From Exiguobacterium acetylicum DSM 20416 (lineage in GTDB: Bacteria; Bacillota; Bacilli; Exiguobacteriales; Exiguobacteriaceae): a stretch of 64,000 nucleotides of DNA. This document shows positions 9,236 through 17,976 of the stretch, in pieces. Where the stretch lies: contig NZ_JNIR01000001.1 in the NCBI RefSeq assembly GCF_000702605.1, positions 920,501-984,500 of the forward strand, written 5' to 3'. Below the pieces are notes generated by a model. The model was not told where the DNA came from, made no database searches, and saw only the letters and a program-made list of their open reading frames with translations. Positions within the stretch are counted from its first letter, which is position 1. Each line of letters starts with the position of its first letter. The position numbers and the translations under genes are program-made.

Positions 9236-9327
9236 CGTTCAGGTAATTCCGAGCGCTTCGTAGAAGGCGAGTACATCTGACTATGCAATATTTCCGCTAC
9301 AATGGACGTCAATAAATCGAGAATCAT
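9232..9327 (-). CDS. 31-aa leader ORF translationally coupled to the AraC regulator
   Basis: A short ORF begins at 9327 with an AAAAGGAG ribosome site 8 nt upstream and encodes 31 residues (MILDLLTSIVAEILHSQ at the N-terminus, then a basic tail). Its stop TGA overlaps the ATG of the downstream AraC gene. It could simply load ribosomes onto the regulator gene or act as a sensing leader. No peptide family recognised. Confidence 0.55.
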   Translation of the reverse strand: MILDLLTSIVAEILHSQMYSPSTKRSELPER

Positions 9328-9492
9328 CGGCAGGACTCCTTTTCTGTTTTATTTACTTCTTTATTATAGATCCGAGCTGGAAACGTTTTTGATAATAATT
9401 GCTATCTTCTGGGGAAAATCAGTTCAAAACAGAATAAGTTATCGTAAAATAAAACATACATTAGGCAGCAGAACTTAAAGGAGGAATACGAC

Positions 9493-10167
9493 ATGATCGG
9501 AATCAGCATCGCCACCAGATGGGAGTTCGACGCGACACTTGCGTATTTTCATGTCTCACCTGAAGAAAAAATCAGCTATCCGTATGGTGAATACTTTACG
9601 CGTGAGATGAACGGGAAGACACTTCTGTTTTACAGCACAGGCGTTCGAAAAGTAAATGGCATCGGAGCGAATCAATATATGATCCTCCGTTTCTCTTTGA
9701 CGAAGGTCATCGTTGCCGGAACGTGTGCCGGGATTGACCCGAGGTACGACGTACTCGATATCATCGTTCCGGATCGTGCGGTTCAATATGATTGTACGGT
9801 CAAAGAGATTGAACCACTGATCAAGCCCTCGTTCGCCGTCGATCTCGATGTATCGAAGTATGGTAACGACTTTCATCTCGGAACGATCGGAACGGCAGAC
9901 CGTGCTGTCGTCCTGTGGCGAGACTATATCGAACTGCGGGATAACGGATTGACGATTGCCGATACGGAAGCGGGGGCTATCGCGTACATCTGTCAGAAAA
10001 ACGCCGTCGAATGTATCATCATCAAAGGTATCTCCGATTTTCCGACCGAAGAGAAGGAAGAAAATGCTGTCGAAGCAAACATCGAACAGATGCGGATCTA
10101 TATCGAAAATACGCCGAAAGTCATGCAACGGATCTTTGACGAGTATGTGTTCAGATTTCTGACATAA
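9493..10167 (+). CDS. Nucleoside phosphorylase superfamily protein (MTAN-like)
   Basis: A 224-aa cytoplasmic enzyme of the PNP/UDP phosphorylase fold, probably a purine nucleoside phosphorylase or nucleosidase. The phosphate/ribose loop VAGTCAGID is seen near residue 78, DTEAGAIAYIC near residue 157 supplies the ribose-binding glutamate, and IIIKGISDFP near residue 175 supplies the catalytic aspartate. This order matches MTA/SAH nucleosidases. AAAGGAGG lies 8 nt before the ATG. It is a single gene with no obvious partner, so the natural substrate is not certain. Confidence 0.8.
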   Translation: MIGISIATRWEFDATLAYFHVSPEEKISYPYGEYFTREMNGKTLLFYSTGVRKVNGIGANQYMILRFSLTKVIVAGTCAGIDPRYDVLDIIVPDRAVQYDCTVKEIEPLIKPSFAVDLDVSKYGNDFHLGTIGTADRAVVLWRDYIELRDNGLTIADTEAGAIAYICQKNAVECIIIKGISDFPTEEKEENAVEANIEQMRIYIENTPKVMQRIFDEYVFRFLT

Positions 10168-10175
10168 TTCTTAAA

Positions 10176-10346
10176 TTAAGAACATCTTTTACATTCTTCC
10201 AAATCAGTTGCGACAATATCGATGAAAGTGAGTTGATCGACGGCGTCAAACCGGGCGTACTGGACGTATGTACCATTGTCGAACAACCGAAATGAATTTT
10301 TTCGGCGCGACTCGCATTGAGGAGTAACGTATAACTTTTTGCTCAT
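10176..10346 (-). CDS. Possible 56-aa ORF, or remnant, with C-terminal CxxC
   Basis: An open frame of 56 codons starts at the ATG at 10346 and ends with CKRCS. The frame stays open upstream of the ATG to about 10410 without another start codon, and no clear ribosome site precedes the ATG, so it may be the tail of a decayed gene. Codon use looks genuine. No family recognised. Confidence 0.3.
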   Translation of the reverse strand: MSKKLYVTPQCESRRKNSFRLFDNGTYVQYARFDAVDQLTFIDIVATDLEECKRCS

Positions 10347-10584
10347 CGTGGAATCAATTTGGCTTTTGAAGAGACGACGGACCGCTTGTCTGCCTGATGA
10401 AGTGCTAAATAATTAATGAGCCACGTTGTGCAACTAACTTGTTCAATGTAAAGAACAAATCACGTTTCATAAGGCAGCTACTTTTGTATAACGCTTACAT
10501 ATTAATGTAGCGACATAACTTAATATGTCACATGGATGAATCCTGTACATACTACAGCATACTTTTTTGAGGATAATAAGGAAA

Positions 10585-10611
10585 CTAGGGACACGATATA
10601 CATGTCCCTAG
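10585..10611 (-). terminator. Terminator of the TarS-like gene
   Basis: Perfect 9-bp stem CTAGGGACA / TGTCCCTAG with a 9-nt loop, followed on the minus strand by TTTCCTTATT, 9 bp past the stop at 10620. Confidence 0.7.
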
Positions 10612-10619
10612 GCGTATCG

Positions 10620-12512
10620 TCAAGCTTCATTGATGGGTTGAACGAATGACCGATTGGCTGTGATATACGTATCATGAGCCGTTTTCAAGCGTGGTGTTCC
10701 TTTTGATGACAGCACGATCTTTTCAATTGGAAGAATGGCATCTGGTGTATTTTTCGTTGGCAGTTCATTTTTAAAGTCACGATCGGTGTACTGTTTACAT
10801 GTCTTCAAAATCCGAACTGCTTCCGGCGGCACAGTCAGATAGGTTTCGTCATCGATTACAGGCGGAAGATGGACGTATTTTTTGTTTGCCGTGACGTAAG
10901 CCCCGTCAGTGGTGACGAGTCGTGGTGTGCCAGCGATCGTCAGCTGTAAATCACTAATCGTCAGCAATTGACCGACTTCGAGAGGGCTCTGCTTGCGCTC
11001 GAAGTCGAGGTCATCATACAAGAAAGCTTTCTCGAGTACAACGACTTGTGTCGGTACTTCGACATGATACTTCGTCGCGTCGATTTTCTGTAACGGTGAT
11101 TTTTGTTCCTCGGGACGAAATTCGACTTTGAGTTGCTGATAATGCAAATGCATCCCGTCGACACTACTCGGTAATGTCATTCGCACGACGAACGGATGAT
11201 AGTCGTCATGGATCAGCATCAATTGGAATGGATGTGAATGTCGTTCGAGTGCTTCTGTCGGAATGAATAATTCAGTTCCTTCGATATGGAACGGAACGGC
11301 GGTTTCCGTTGCTTCATCGTTAGGCGTGATTAAGAGAACTTGATCGACCGAAGCCGTGTCGTTTTTGAGTAATTGTACGACTTCATAGAAGACACCATCA
11401 ACGAGACGCGTGCCTGCATACGTAGCAAAGAATGGCTCAAGGACAGGTCCGAGATGGTGCAACGATTCCGGCATCCGGTAATAGAGACGGTTCTCCGATA
11501 CATATCGCCGCGCTTTATGTTTTTGGACGAGCAGCGTGATGAAGGCGACGAAGCTGTCGTAATCTTCTTGCTGAAGTAAGGCATACTGTTTTTGGAAGAT
11601 TTCATCGAAAATGAAATCCGCTGGGTTTGCATTATGGCGTTCAAAGATTGCAATCATCTCGCGGAACAGGTCGAAAAAGGTCTGCTGTTGTGGATGCTCA
11701 AGGAAACGTTTGTTGTTGAACAGTCGGGAGAGGAAGTCCATCTCGATCAAGCGACTCAAAGCGTGCGTTTTAGCGACTGCCGGAATATCAAGTTCGAGCG
11801 TTTTCTCAAGCACTTGTAAATTAAAGGCCGTCTTCTCGAAAATACTTGTTTGTCCGACAAGCGAATCATTCATCGCGAATCGGTTGACGTGATAGACCGG
11901 TGCAGGGTTCATCGAAGCCGTTTGACATTTTGAGATGGCTTCAAAGAAGAAGAGTTTATCTTCACCGAACTTCATTGGGCTGAACCGGATGTTATGCTCA
12001 ATCAAGACGGAGCGCTTCAGGATTTTTCCTGGAGGTCCAACCGCGCGGAATATTTTGTCGATTTCATACGGGACAAGCTGATTAGCTGTCGTAAACGATG
12101 CGAAGCGACCGACCTTTTGAATCGACGTGTCGGTATGTTTGATCGTTTGACCGAATGCGATATCGGCGTCGTTCGAAGCGGCTTGTGCGACGAGTTGAGG
12201 GAATCCGACAGAATCAAGGCGATCATCAGCATCTAAGAAAGTGACGTATGTACCTGTTGCTTCTTCGATTCCGACGTTTCGCGGTTGGGCAGGACTTCCC
12301 GTATTTTCAGGAAGTTCGATGATGCGAATGAAATCCATCGCTTTTGCAGCCGTATGGAGAATCGATAACGAGTCATCCGTTGATCCGTCATCAACAAAAA
12401 TCGCTTCGATCGTTGAGTGATCGAGTGTGAGTGCCTGAATCGACTCGATACAAGTCGATAAGTAAGCGGCCTTATTGTATACAGGAATGATGATTGACAA
12501 GTTTTTTTCCAA
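10620..12512 (-). CDS. GT2-family glycosyltransferase, TarS/TarP-like
   Basis: A 630-aa inverting glycosyltransferase. The N-terminal GT-A domain has LSIIIPVYNKAAYL, FVDDGSTD, NTGSPAQPRNVG and the metal-binding FLDADD, then GPPGKILKRSVL and FGEDKLFFFEA. This spacing matches the wall-teichoic-acid ribitol GlcNAc-transferases TarS and TarP. The C-terminal 300 residues are beta-rich, comparable to the trimerisation region of TarS. The start is taken as TTG at 12512, because AAGGTGG lies 9 nt upstream; extension to 12554 would read through the ribosome site. Monocistronic with its own terminator. Substrate is inferred from resemblance. Confidence 0.78.
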   Translation of the reverse strand: MEKNLSIIIPVYNKAAYLSTCIESIQALTLDHSTIEAIFVDDGSTDDSLSILHTAAKAMDFIRIIELPENTGSPAQPRNVGIEEATGTYVTFLDADDRLDSVGFPQLVAQAASNDADIAFGQTIKHTDTSIQKVGRFASFTTANQLVPYEIDKIFRAVGPPGKILKRSVLIEHNIRFSPMKFGEDKLFFFEAISKCQTASMNPAPVYHVNRFAMNDSLVGQTSIFEKTAFNLQVLEKTLELDIPAVAKTHALSRLIEMDFLSRLFNNKRFLEHPQQQTFFDLFREMIAIFERHNANPADFIFDEIFQKQYALLQQEDYDSFVAFITLLVQKHKARRYVSENRLYYRMPESLHHLGPVLEPFFATYAGTRLVDGVFYEVVQLLKNDTASVDQVLLITPNDEATETAVPFHIEGTELFIPTEALERHSHPFQLMLIHDDYHPFVVRMTLPSSVDGMHLHYQQLKVEFRPEEQKSPLQKIDATKYHVEVPTQVVVLEKAFLYDDLDFERKQSPLEVGQLLTISDLQLTIAGTPRLVTTDGAYVTANKKYVHLPPVIDDETYLTVPPEAVRILKTCKQYTDRDFKNELPTKNTPDAILPIEKIVLSSKGTPRLKTAHDTYITANRSFVQPINEA

Positions 12513-12611
12513 CAGTAGTTCCCACCTTAAACAAAATATTAAAAAAAATACCATCTGAACTGTACCATAAAACGGATAGATGCATGAGAGAGAATGGCGA
12601 GAAAATACAAA

Positions 12612-12655
12612 AAAAGGTCGATGACTCCATCAAAAATGAGGGTCATCGACCTTTT
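12612..12655. terminator. Bidirectional terminator
   Basis: Perfect 14-bp stem AAAAGGTCGATGAC / GTCATCGACCTTTT with a 16-nt loop, downstream of the minus-strand lipoprotein gene ending at 12701. Confidence 0.8.
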
Positions 12656-12700
12656 ACACAGTAGGTGAACCAATAAAAAATCAGCCTTGACTGCTTGGAA

Positions 12701-13087
12701 TTATTTAATCCCAATATTCTCAAGGTATTTTTTTTCAGAGGAATCGATTTTATTTGAGATTTGTTTCGTGTATGTCTTTCGCGTGTAAGTTGATCCGTTT
12801 TTTTGATAAACGGCTCTCTCTTGTGCAGATGATTGGTCGTAATAAATTTCAATTAAATCTTGATCCTCATAGACGATGACTCCCGTTTCACCTGCATTTC
12901 GCTTTAGTTGCCGTTTGATTTGCGGCTTCTTCAAATACTGGTTTTCAGATTTGATGACTTGATTGATGGCTGCATCATATTTCTGTTTTGCTTTTTCACT
13001 AGTCGTATTTCCGTCTTGGTCGTAATCGCTACATCCCGCTAGGCAGATTACCGAAAAGAGCAGTAAAGATAACAGTTTCATTTTCAA
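12701..13087 (-). CDS. Lipoprotein, unknown
   Basis: A short hydrophobic signal ends in LAGCSD, a classical lipobox, so the mature protein should be lipid-anchored outside the membrane. The remaining 105 residues are charged, with a lysine/glutamine-rich helix near KQKYDAAINQVIKSENQYLK. The start is taken at TTG 13087, 7 nt after GGAGGTG; the ATG two codons later (13081) is an alternative. No family recognised. It is bounded by a terminator. Confidence 0.68.
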   Translation of the reverse strand: MKMKLLSLLLFSVICLAGCSDYDQDGNTTSEKAKQKYDAAINQVIKSENQYLKKPQIKRQLKRNAGETGVIVYEDQDLIEIYYDQSSAQERAVYQKNGSTYTRKTYTKQISNKIDSSEKKYLENIGIK

Positions 13088-13196
13088 ATGCGAACACCTC
13101 CGATGTACACTTTTTGTATTAAAGATAGTGTACATCAAGGCAGTACTTCATATGTAGCGCACTTGAGAAAAAGGGAAGTCTTTCATGGTGATCACA

Positions 13197-13437
13197 TTAT
13201 AGTTCGATGGCATCGATGACGCCTTCGGGGTATTCCCAGACGTTTCCTTCAATGAGACATTGATGGTAGCAGTTCGGACAAGCGACTTCCGAAGAGAAGT
13301 CATACTGGATTTCAACGACTAAGCGGCGCACTTCGTACGATACACTATGTAAATCTTCAATGAGAACTTCATCCCTTGAATTTCTCGCGATAACGCCGAC
13401 ATTTGAATTTCGAATAATGACTGATGACCGTATCCAT
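13197..13437 (-). pseudogene. Frameshifted remnant of a small zinc-ribbon-like protein gene
   Basis: An ATG at 13437 has a GGAG site 9 nt upstream and begins MDTVISHY, but that frame stops after 22 codons. A second frame then reads IQMSALSREIQGMK, and a third reads EDLHSVSYEVRRLVVEIQYD, CPNCYHQC and a clean end at IDAIEL. The three pieces join into one plausible protein of about 80 residues with a CxxC...C motif, so the gene has probably suffered two one-base indels. No family recognised. Confidence 0.45.
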
Positions 13438-13482
13438 TCGATTCAACTCCTAAATAAAGAATTAGTACCGTACACTTTATAG

Positions 13483-13496
13483 TGATAACGCTTACA
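13483..13496. promoter_or_regulatory. cre-like sequence (CcpA site candidate)
   Basis: TGATAACGCTTACA matches the catabolite-response consensus TGWAANCGNTNWCA at 13 of 14 positions. It lies in a gene-poor AT-rich stretch 220 bp upstream of the gene at 13719, so its target is unclear. The rest of 13498-13718 shows no other feature. Confidence 0.3.
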
Positions 13497-13718
13497 TATA
13501 GGTGTTTAAAAGTTGAATTGTAATCATAATAGAATATATCAACTGAATTGGATTTTGATATATAGAGATCTCGAAGAAGGACTTTAAAAGGAATTACCCG
13601 TACTTATACATCCGTTCAATCCAATTGAGGCATATTTTTCGTCTAGATCAGTAAAAAGTGCCTTAAGATATAAGTTGAAACCACCATATCATTACAGCTT
13701 TTAAGAGAGGTAAAAATC

Positions 13719-14459
13719 ATGTTAGAACTAGAAGTGTTATATATTGAGAAAAATGCAAATAATGAGTTGGATATCAACTATTTTGATCCAAAAAATGAAC
13801 TATTAATCTTTATGTTTCAAAGGATGTTGAAAAAATTAAAGGTACAATTTCCGAAATACAGTTCGCTTTATGTTATTTTTTATGAAGGTTTAACAGAAGA
13901 AGAAAAACTAAAAATCAGAAGTGAAAATGGTGAAGGACGCGAATATTATTTTAAAGAAACTAAGATGGAGGAATTAAAGTCAAAAAAGAATTTAGATTTT
14001 TTAAAAGAAACGTTGAGTACTCTATTAGAAGGAATTAGACATTCAATACTCCGAGAATGTATAACCGATGATGAATTAAATAAAATGGAAAATTATGTGT
14101 ATGAACAGAACTTTATATTCGTACAGAACATAGGCAGGAAAAATAACAAAACGAAAACAATGAGAGCTACTCTAAAAGCAAAATTGACACCTGTTAACCT
14201 AAATTTGTTTCTAGTGATTACTGATATGAAGTCTCGGAAAAGCCTATATGATGGATGTATATTTGAATTACCGCAATCAGTCATTATACCGTTAAGAAGT
14301 ATATTGAACCCTATCTCTTTATATGGATATGAATTGTATTGGGAAAATGAGAATACGATCGACATCATCATAAACACAGTGGGAGATAGATTACGAACCA
14401 AAATTTATCGGAAGAATGATGACTCTGTTTTGGTTAAGCAACAAAAAATAAAGGCTTAA
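13719..14459 (+). CDS. Hypothetical protein, low GC
   Basis: A 246-aa soluble protein with no recognised family. The N-terminal half is rich in lysine and glutamate helices; the C-terminal half looks beta-rich (LFLVITDMKSRKSLYDG, SLYGYELYWENENTIDIII). AGAGGT precedes the ATG. Its AT-rich codon usage differs from the neighbouring envelope genes, suggesting recent acquisition. It sits between a decayed gene and an IS element, an accessory context. Confidence 0.55.
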   Translation: MLELEVLYIEKNANNELDINYFDPKNELLIFMFQRMLKKLKVQFPKYSSLYVIFYEGLTEEEKLKIRSENGEGREYYFKETKMEELKSKKNLDFLKETLSTLLEGIRHSILRECITDDELNKMENYVYEQNFIFVQNIGRKNNKTKTMRATLKAKLTPVNLNLFLVITDMKSRKSLYDGCIFELPQSVIIPLRSILNPISLYGYELYWENENTIDIIINTVGDRLRTKIYRKNDDSVLVKQQKIKA

Positions 14460-14580
14460 AGAAAGCATTATTTTTTATCGAGTGATTGCGACATAGAGTC
14501 GCTCTTAACATGCAATTCTTTTCTTCTGCTCACTAGATGCTACACTTAGACCAACTATTACATGTAAAAGGATGATGTGG

Positions 14581-14802
14581 ATGTGGAAGGCACTATTATT
14601 TAATTCTGTTTGGATGGGCATCACAATACCAATTCTTTTGAGTATTACTTTTACAATTTTACACCCTCTATTCGTTTCTGGTAATAATGGTGTTCTCATG
14701 ATTGTCGTTACTTTAATCATTGGCATAATCGATGTTTACCTAGCAATTCGGATTTGGACATGGATCGAAGAAAAGTCCTACAAACGAAAACGATACATGT
14801 GA
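14581..14802 (+). CDS. Small membrane protein, unknown
   Basis: A 73-aa protein with two transmembrane segments (about residues 5-28 and 38-58) and a basic tail (EEKSYKRKRYM). The start at 14581 is preferred because AAAAGGA lies 8 nt upstream; earlier in-frame ATGs at 14572 and 14575 abut the ribosome site. No family recognised. Confidence 0.5.
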   Translation: MWKALLFNSVWMGITIPILLSITFTILHPLFVSGNNGVLMIVVTLIIGIIDVYLAIRIWTWIEEKSYKRKRYM

Positions 14803-14857
14803 GTGCAGCCTAACGGATGAACACTTTAAAAAGTCGCTTTATCTTTTTTCTTTGCCA

Positions 14858-16339
14858 TTAGTCTGTTTTTTCTTTTTGGAGGCTGATAATTCGCTTCAAG
14901 TTGACCGCGATGATCGCCATCACGCTCTGCAATGTCATGCCTTTTAGGTCTGACGTTTTGTTTCGCGCCAAACCATACGTATTCTTCAGTTGATTGTTCT
15001 TGGATTCAATCGCGTATCGTTTACGACGATACGTTTTGAATTCGTCAGTCTGTTCGTACTCAAGCTGATCGCTGTGCTCCCTTGACTTCAACGATACGCT
15101 ATACGTTTTAGATTTTGCCCCATCTTTATAACATCCTTCGCGCAACGGACAACATTTACATAGTACGATATCGAAAAAGTGTGTCTCTTGTTGACTTGCA
15201 CCTACATTCTTTTTGCCTGTTCGAGACTTTCGGACGGCCATGTGCCCGGCAGGGCAGACGTAGCGGTTTGCATCTTTATTATAGGTGAACCCCTCAGCTC
15301 GATTCGTGGAGACAGAAAAGACCCGTGGATTCAATGGAGCGACGAGCTTACATCCTTGCGAAGCGACAGAAACTAGGTTCTCACGACTAGAATAGGCAGA
15401 GTCACCCACAATGTAGTCGAACTCGGCGCCAGCTATATGGCTCTTCTCAACCAGGCTGGTCAGTTGAATGCCATCTGCCGCTTCGTCGGACGTCACGATA
15501 ACAGCTGTGATCACGCCATCCTCGGTCATTGCGAGATGATGTTTGTAACCAAAGAACGAGGAGTCAGCGCTTTTATGCCCGGTCCGGGCATTCTTGTCCC
15601 TTGATACCCGCAACTCGAAGTGTGCATCCTCCGTCAGTTCACGGACACGGTTCACCCGAGCCCGAATGTGCTCCCGTGATATCAATTCAGGCATTTCGGA
15701 TTCAACAGTTTCAGCTACAGCGAGCGCATACGCCAAGAGTTGGTCGATATCTGCTTCATCCACTTTCTCTGGGAAACGTCCTTTCGTGTTGTCATTTTCT
15801 TGATAACATGCCTGCCGAAGCCGTTTCGCCTCTTCGATGACAACCTGCTTAATCGGTTTTTGTCCGTATCGAGCACGAGAATGGGTCGAATCAACAATCA
15901 ACGTCCGACTATTTAGAACGCCCATCTCTTTCGCGATCCGTACTGTGTACGCAATCAACTGATCGAGTAGCTCGTCATTATCCATACGCTGACGCCGGAA
16001 TTTTGTGAGCGATGAAGGATTAATGACATCCTCCTCCGGTGCCAAATCCAAAAAATATTTATAGGCAAGATCAGTTTTCGCCCGTCTGACGAGGTCGACA
16101 TCGGACAGGTTTGAGTAGGCTTTCAGAAATAGATATTTAAACATCCGAACGGGATGGACCGCCATCCGTCCGTTATCATGGCAATACGTGTCCGCGAGCA
16201 ATTCTGTAATGAAATCAAAAGAGACGAGGTCGTGAATGAGACGTAACTCATCATCCGCGGGGATTAACAAATCATAGAGAGCCCGATAAGGGCTCGGCGG
16301 CATATTCGGCAGGTCGGGCATCATCGAAATCGCCTCCAA
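14858..16339 (-). CDS. IS1182-family transposase
   Basis: Full-length 493-aa DDE transposase. The N-terminal region (residues 30-130) has the IS1182 helix-rich domain with HPVRMFKYLFLKAYSNLSD. Catalytic residues are seen in LIVDSTHSRARYG, YIVGDSAYSSREN and AIESKNNQLKNTYGLAR. A zinc-cluster-like block (CKCCPLREGC) sits near residue 395. There is no frameshift or internal stop, so the enzyme may be active. A hairpin lies beyond its 5-prime side. Confidence 0.92.
   Translation of the reverse strand: MEAISMMPDLPNMPPSPYRALYDLLIPADDELRLIHDLVSFDFITELLADTYCHDNGRMAVHPVRMFKYLFLKAYSNLSDVDLVRRAKTDLAYKYFLDLAPEEDVINPSSLTKFRRQRMDNDELLDQLIAYTVRIAKEMGVLNSRTLIVDSTHSRARYGQKPIKQVVIEEAKRLRQACYQENDNTKGRFPEKVDEADIDQLLAYALAVAETVESEMPELISREHIRARVNRVRELTEDAHFELRVSRDKNARTGHKSADSSFFGYKHHLAMTEDGVITAVIVTSDEAADGIQLTSLVEKSHIAGAEFDYIVGDSAYSSRENLVSVASQGCKLVAPLNPRVFSVSTNRAEGFTYNKDANRYVCPAGHMAVRKSRTGKKNVGASQQETHFFDIVLCKCCPLREGCYKDGAKSKTYSVSLKSREHSDQLEYEQTDEFKTYRRKRYAIESKNNQLKNTYGLARNKTSDLKGMTLQSVMAIIAVNLKRIISLQKEKTD
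14858..16339 (-). mobile_element. IS1182-type insertion sequence, ends not resolved
   Basis: The transposase gene marks an insertion sequence. I searched 14800-14860 and 16340-16470 for terminal inverted repeats and found only weak similarity around ACATG/CATGT near 14796 and 16378, so the exact element ends and target duplication are left open. Confidence 0.7.
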
Positions 16340-16424
16340 ATGTATTGATTTCAGCCAGTATAGTCTGGAATGGCATTCATGTACAGTAACCTCGTAGCAA
16401 AAGGCTGGTCGATCGAAAAATAAG

Positions 16425-16468
16425 AACAGAGGAGCATAGATCCCTTCGGGACGACGCTCCTCTGTTTA
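16425..16468. terminator. Terminator-like hairpin
   Basis: Perfect 11-bp stem AACAGAGGAGC / GCTCCTCTGTT with an inner small stem (TCCCTTCGGGA) and T residues after it, upstream of the transposase and before the immunity array. Confidence 0.6.
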
Positions 16469-16619
16469 AAATTATATGAGGTTTTTCAGTGCCTTCGTAT
16501 TGAACCGGAGTCATTTTTGTCGTTTTCAGATGTCACGATACCCTCCACAAGGAAAAAATAAAAAATCCCAAAATTGTATTATGAAATATATAATATATGG
16601 TAGAAGATATTTATTGAAA

Positions 16620-16639
16620 ATGACATTTTTTAATGTCAT
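16620..16639 (+). promoter_or_regulatory. Hairpin immediately upstream of the first array gene
   Basis: ATGACATT and AATGTCAT form an 8-bp perfect stem with a four-T loop, ending 4 nt before the GAGGA ribosome site of the gene at 16659. It may influence initiation, or be an operator. The 280 bp before it hold the IS-side hairpin and AT-rich promoter-like DNA. Confidence 0.35.
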
Positions 16640-16658
16640 GAAATGAGGATATAAAAAT

Positions 16659-17960
16659 ATGAATTACATAGAACACTTAGAAGCCCATTGTGGTGAAAGT
16701 ACTGGTCACCTTGAGATGGAAGAATTACAAGATCATGCGATTCAATTGTTGCAGTTTCAAAATGCACCGTTTGCGAATGCGAATACCGTGACATCACTTG
16801 GATTATTGCATCACCCATTGCAATTCGAGAACGGTGCCATCGTCCATCAAGAAGTGATGATATCCGTCATGCAACCAGATGCCGAGTCGGATTTGATTGA
16901 ATTGGTTTATCGCTTGACGCTAGAAGCATTGAAAACTGGACACGCATATGATTTAGGCGAGTACTTACCAATGCCGGATGGGTTGTTATCGAAGTACGGC
17001 TTCGCTGCCCTATATGTGACGATACCGTTCTACTTTGAAGAATCATTTCAAGTCTATAAAGGGAACGCAGCGTTCGGGGAACCGGAGGCGGCGTTACCCG
17101 TCTGGTTCGTACCGATCTTTGCTTCGGAAGTCGCATACATCGGACAATACGGTACTGAGGAATTTAATGAGATGATGTATGAAACTGAGATGCAGCTACT
17201 TAATTTAAAGCGACATCCGCTTGTGGGAGACGATGAAGCGATCGAAGCATTGAACGCTAAGAGACAACTCTTCGTTCTCGAGTGTGAAATCACGGATGCG
17301 TTTTTTAAAGACGAGATCCAACGACCGTTAGTACTAAATGGACCGTTAGCGAAGGCGTATCACATGAGTGTTGAATCGGGAGAACAGGGCGATACAGATC
17401 AAAATGAAACTTTTCTGTTTGATTTTCTAAATCATCAAAATCGTTTTCCGATCTACGCGACCTTTTTTGCTTTTGAAGAGGAAGACCAAGACAACAAAGC
17501 ATTCTTCACGAAGCATCATATGTCGTTCACTTCACATGTCTTGTCTAGACAAAAACAAACGAACGGATGGTTACGAGGAAAACGAACATCGACAAGGGAG
17601 AGTCATTACTTCACGATCAAGATTGAAGATACTAAGATGCTCGAACTCATCCTTGAGCACGCTTGTGGAGCCGGAATGATGAACGAACTGTTCATGTTTT
17701 CGTATTCCGATCATCTGTCAATTCAACAAGAGGTCGAAACGACGTACCGAAAAACACGTGTCTTAGAAGATCGATTCGTTTATCCGGAGGATACGACCGT
17801 CGTGATTGTCGGTCATGATGGTGAAATGCTTTATCTGCTCTCGAACGAAGAACATTTCGCATATGATCTTCGGACGGACTGGGCGAAACGACTGCGACAA
17901 CAGTTACCAAGCGATACGGTGATTCGCCAGCTGAATGGAGAATTGTTCGCAGACCTATAA
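16659..17960 (+). CDS. SUFU (suppressor of fused) domain protein, probable immunity protein
   Basis: Residues 1-190 match the bacterial SUFU domain pattern: ELVYRLTLEALKTGHAYDLG, LPMPDGLLSKYGFAALYV, then VWFVPIFASEVAYIGQYG. Bacterial SUFU proteins are known immunity proteins of polymorphic toxin systems. The C-terminal 190 residues form a second domain (FPIYATFFAFEEED, then HYFTIKIEDTKMLELILEH) that resembles the gene at 18546. Length is 433 aa, with no signal peptide. GAGGA lies upstream of the ATG. It heads an array of thirteen same-strand genes. No cognate toxin is visible in the window. Confidence 0.75.
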   Translation: MNYIEHLEAHCGESTGHLEMEELQDHAIQLLQFQNAPFANANTVTSLGLLHHPLQFENGAIVHQEVMISVMQPDAESDLIELVYRLTLEALKTGHAYDLGEYLPMPDGLLSKYGFAALYVTIPFYFEESFQVYKGNAAFGEPEAALPVWFVPIFASEVAYIGQYGTEEFNEMMYETEMQLLNLKRHPLVGDDEAIEALNAKRQLFVLECEITDAFFKDEIQRPLVLNGPLAKAYHMSVESGEQGDTDQNETFLFDFLNHQNRFPIYATFFAFEEEDQDNKAFFTKHHMSFTSHVLSRQKQTNGWLRGKRTSTRESHYFTIKIEDTKMLELILEHACGAGMMNELFMFSYSDHLSIQQEVETTYRKTRVLEDRFVYPEDTTVVIVGHDGEMLYLLSNEEHFAYDLRTDWAKRLRQQLPSDTVIRQLNGELFADL

Positions 17961-17976
17961 GAAATGGAGGAGCGGC

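Noticed and set aside
9556-10128. 190-codon antisense ORF across the nucleoside phosphorylase-like gene
   Set aside because: The sense strand has a perfect ribosome site and family motifs; the antisense product has no recognisable pattern.
10480-10497. Second cre-like site (ATAACGCTTACA near 10490)
   Set aside because: It lacks the first half of the cre consensus and has no adjacent target start.
14800-16470. Terminal inverted repeats for the IS1182-type element
   Set aside because: Only short, imperfect matches were found, so no ends are claimed.
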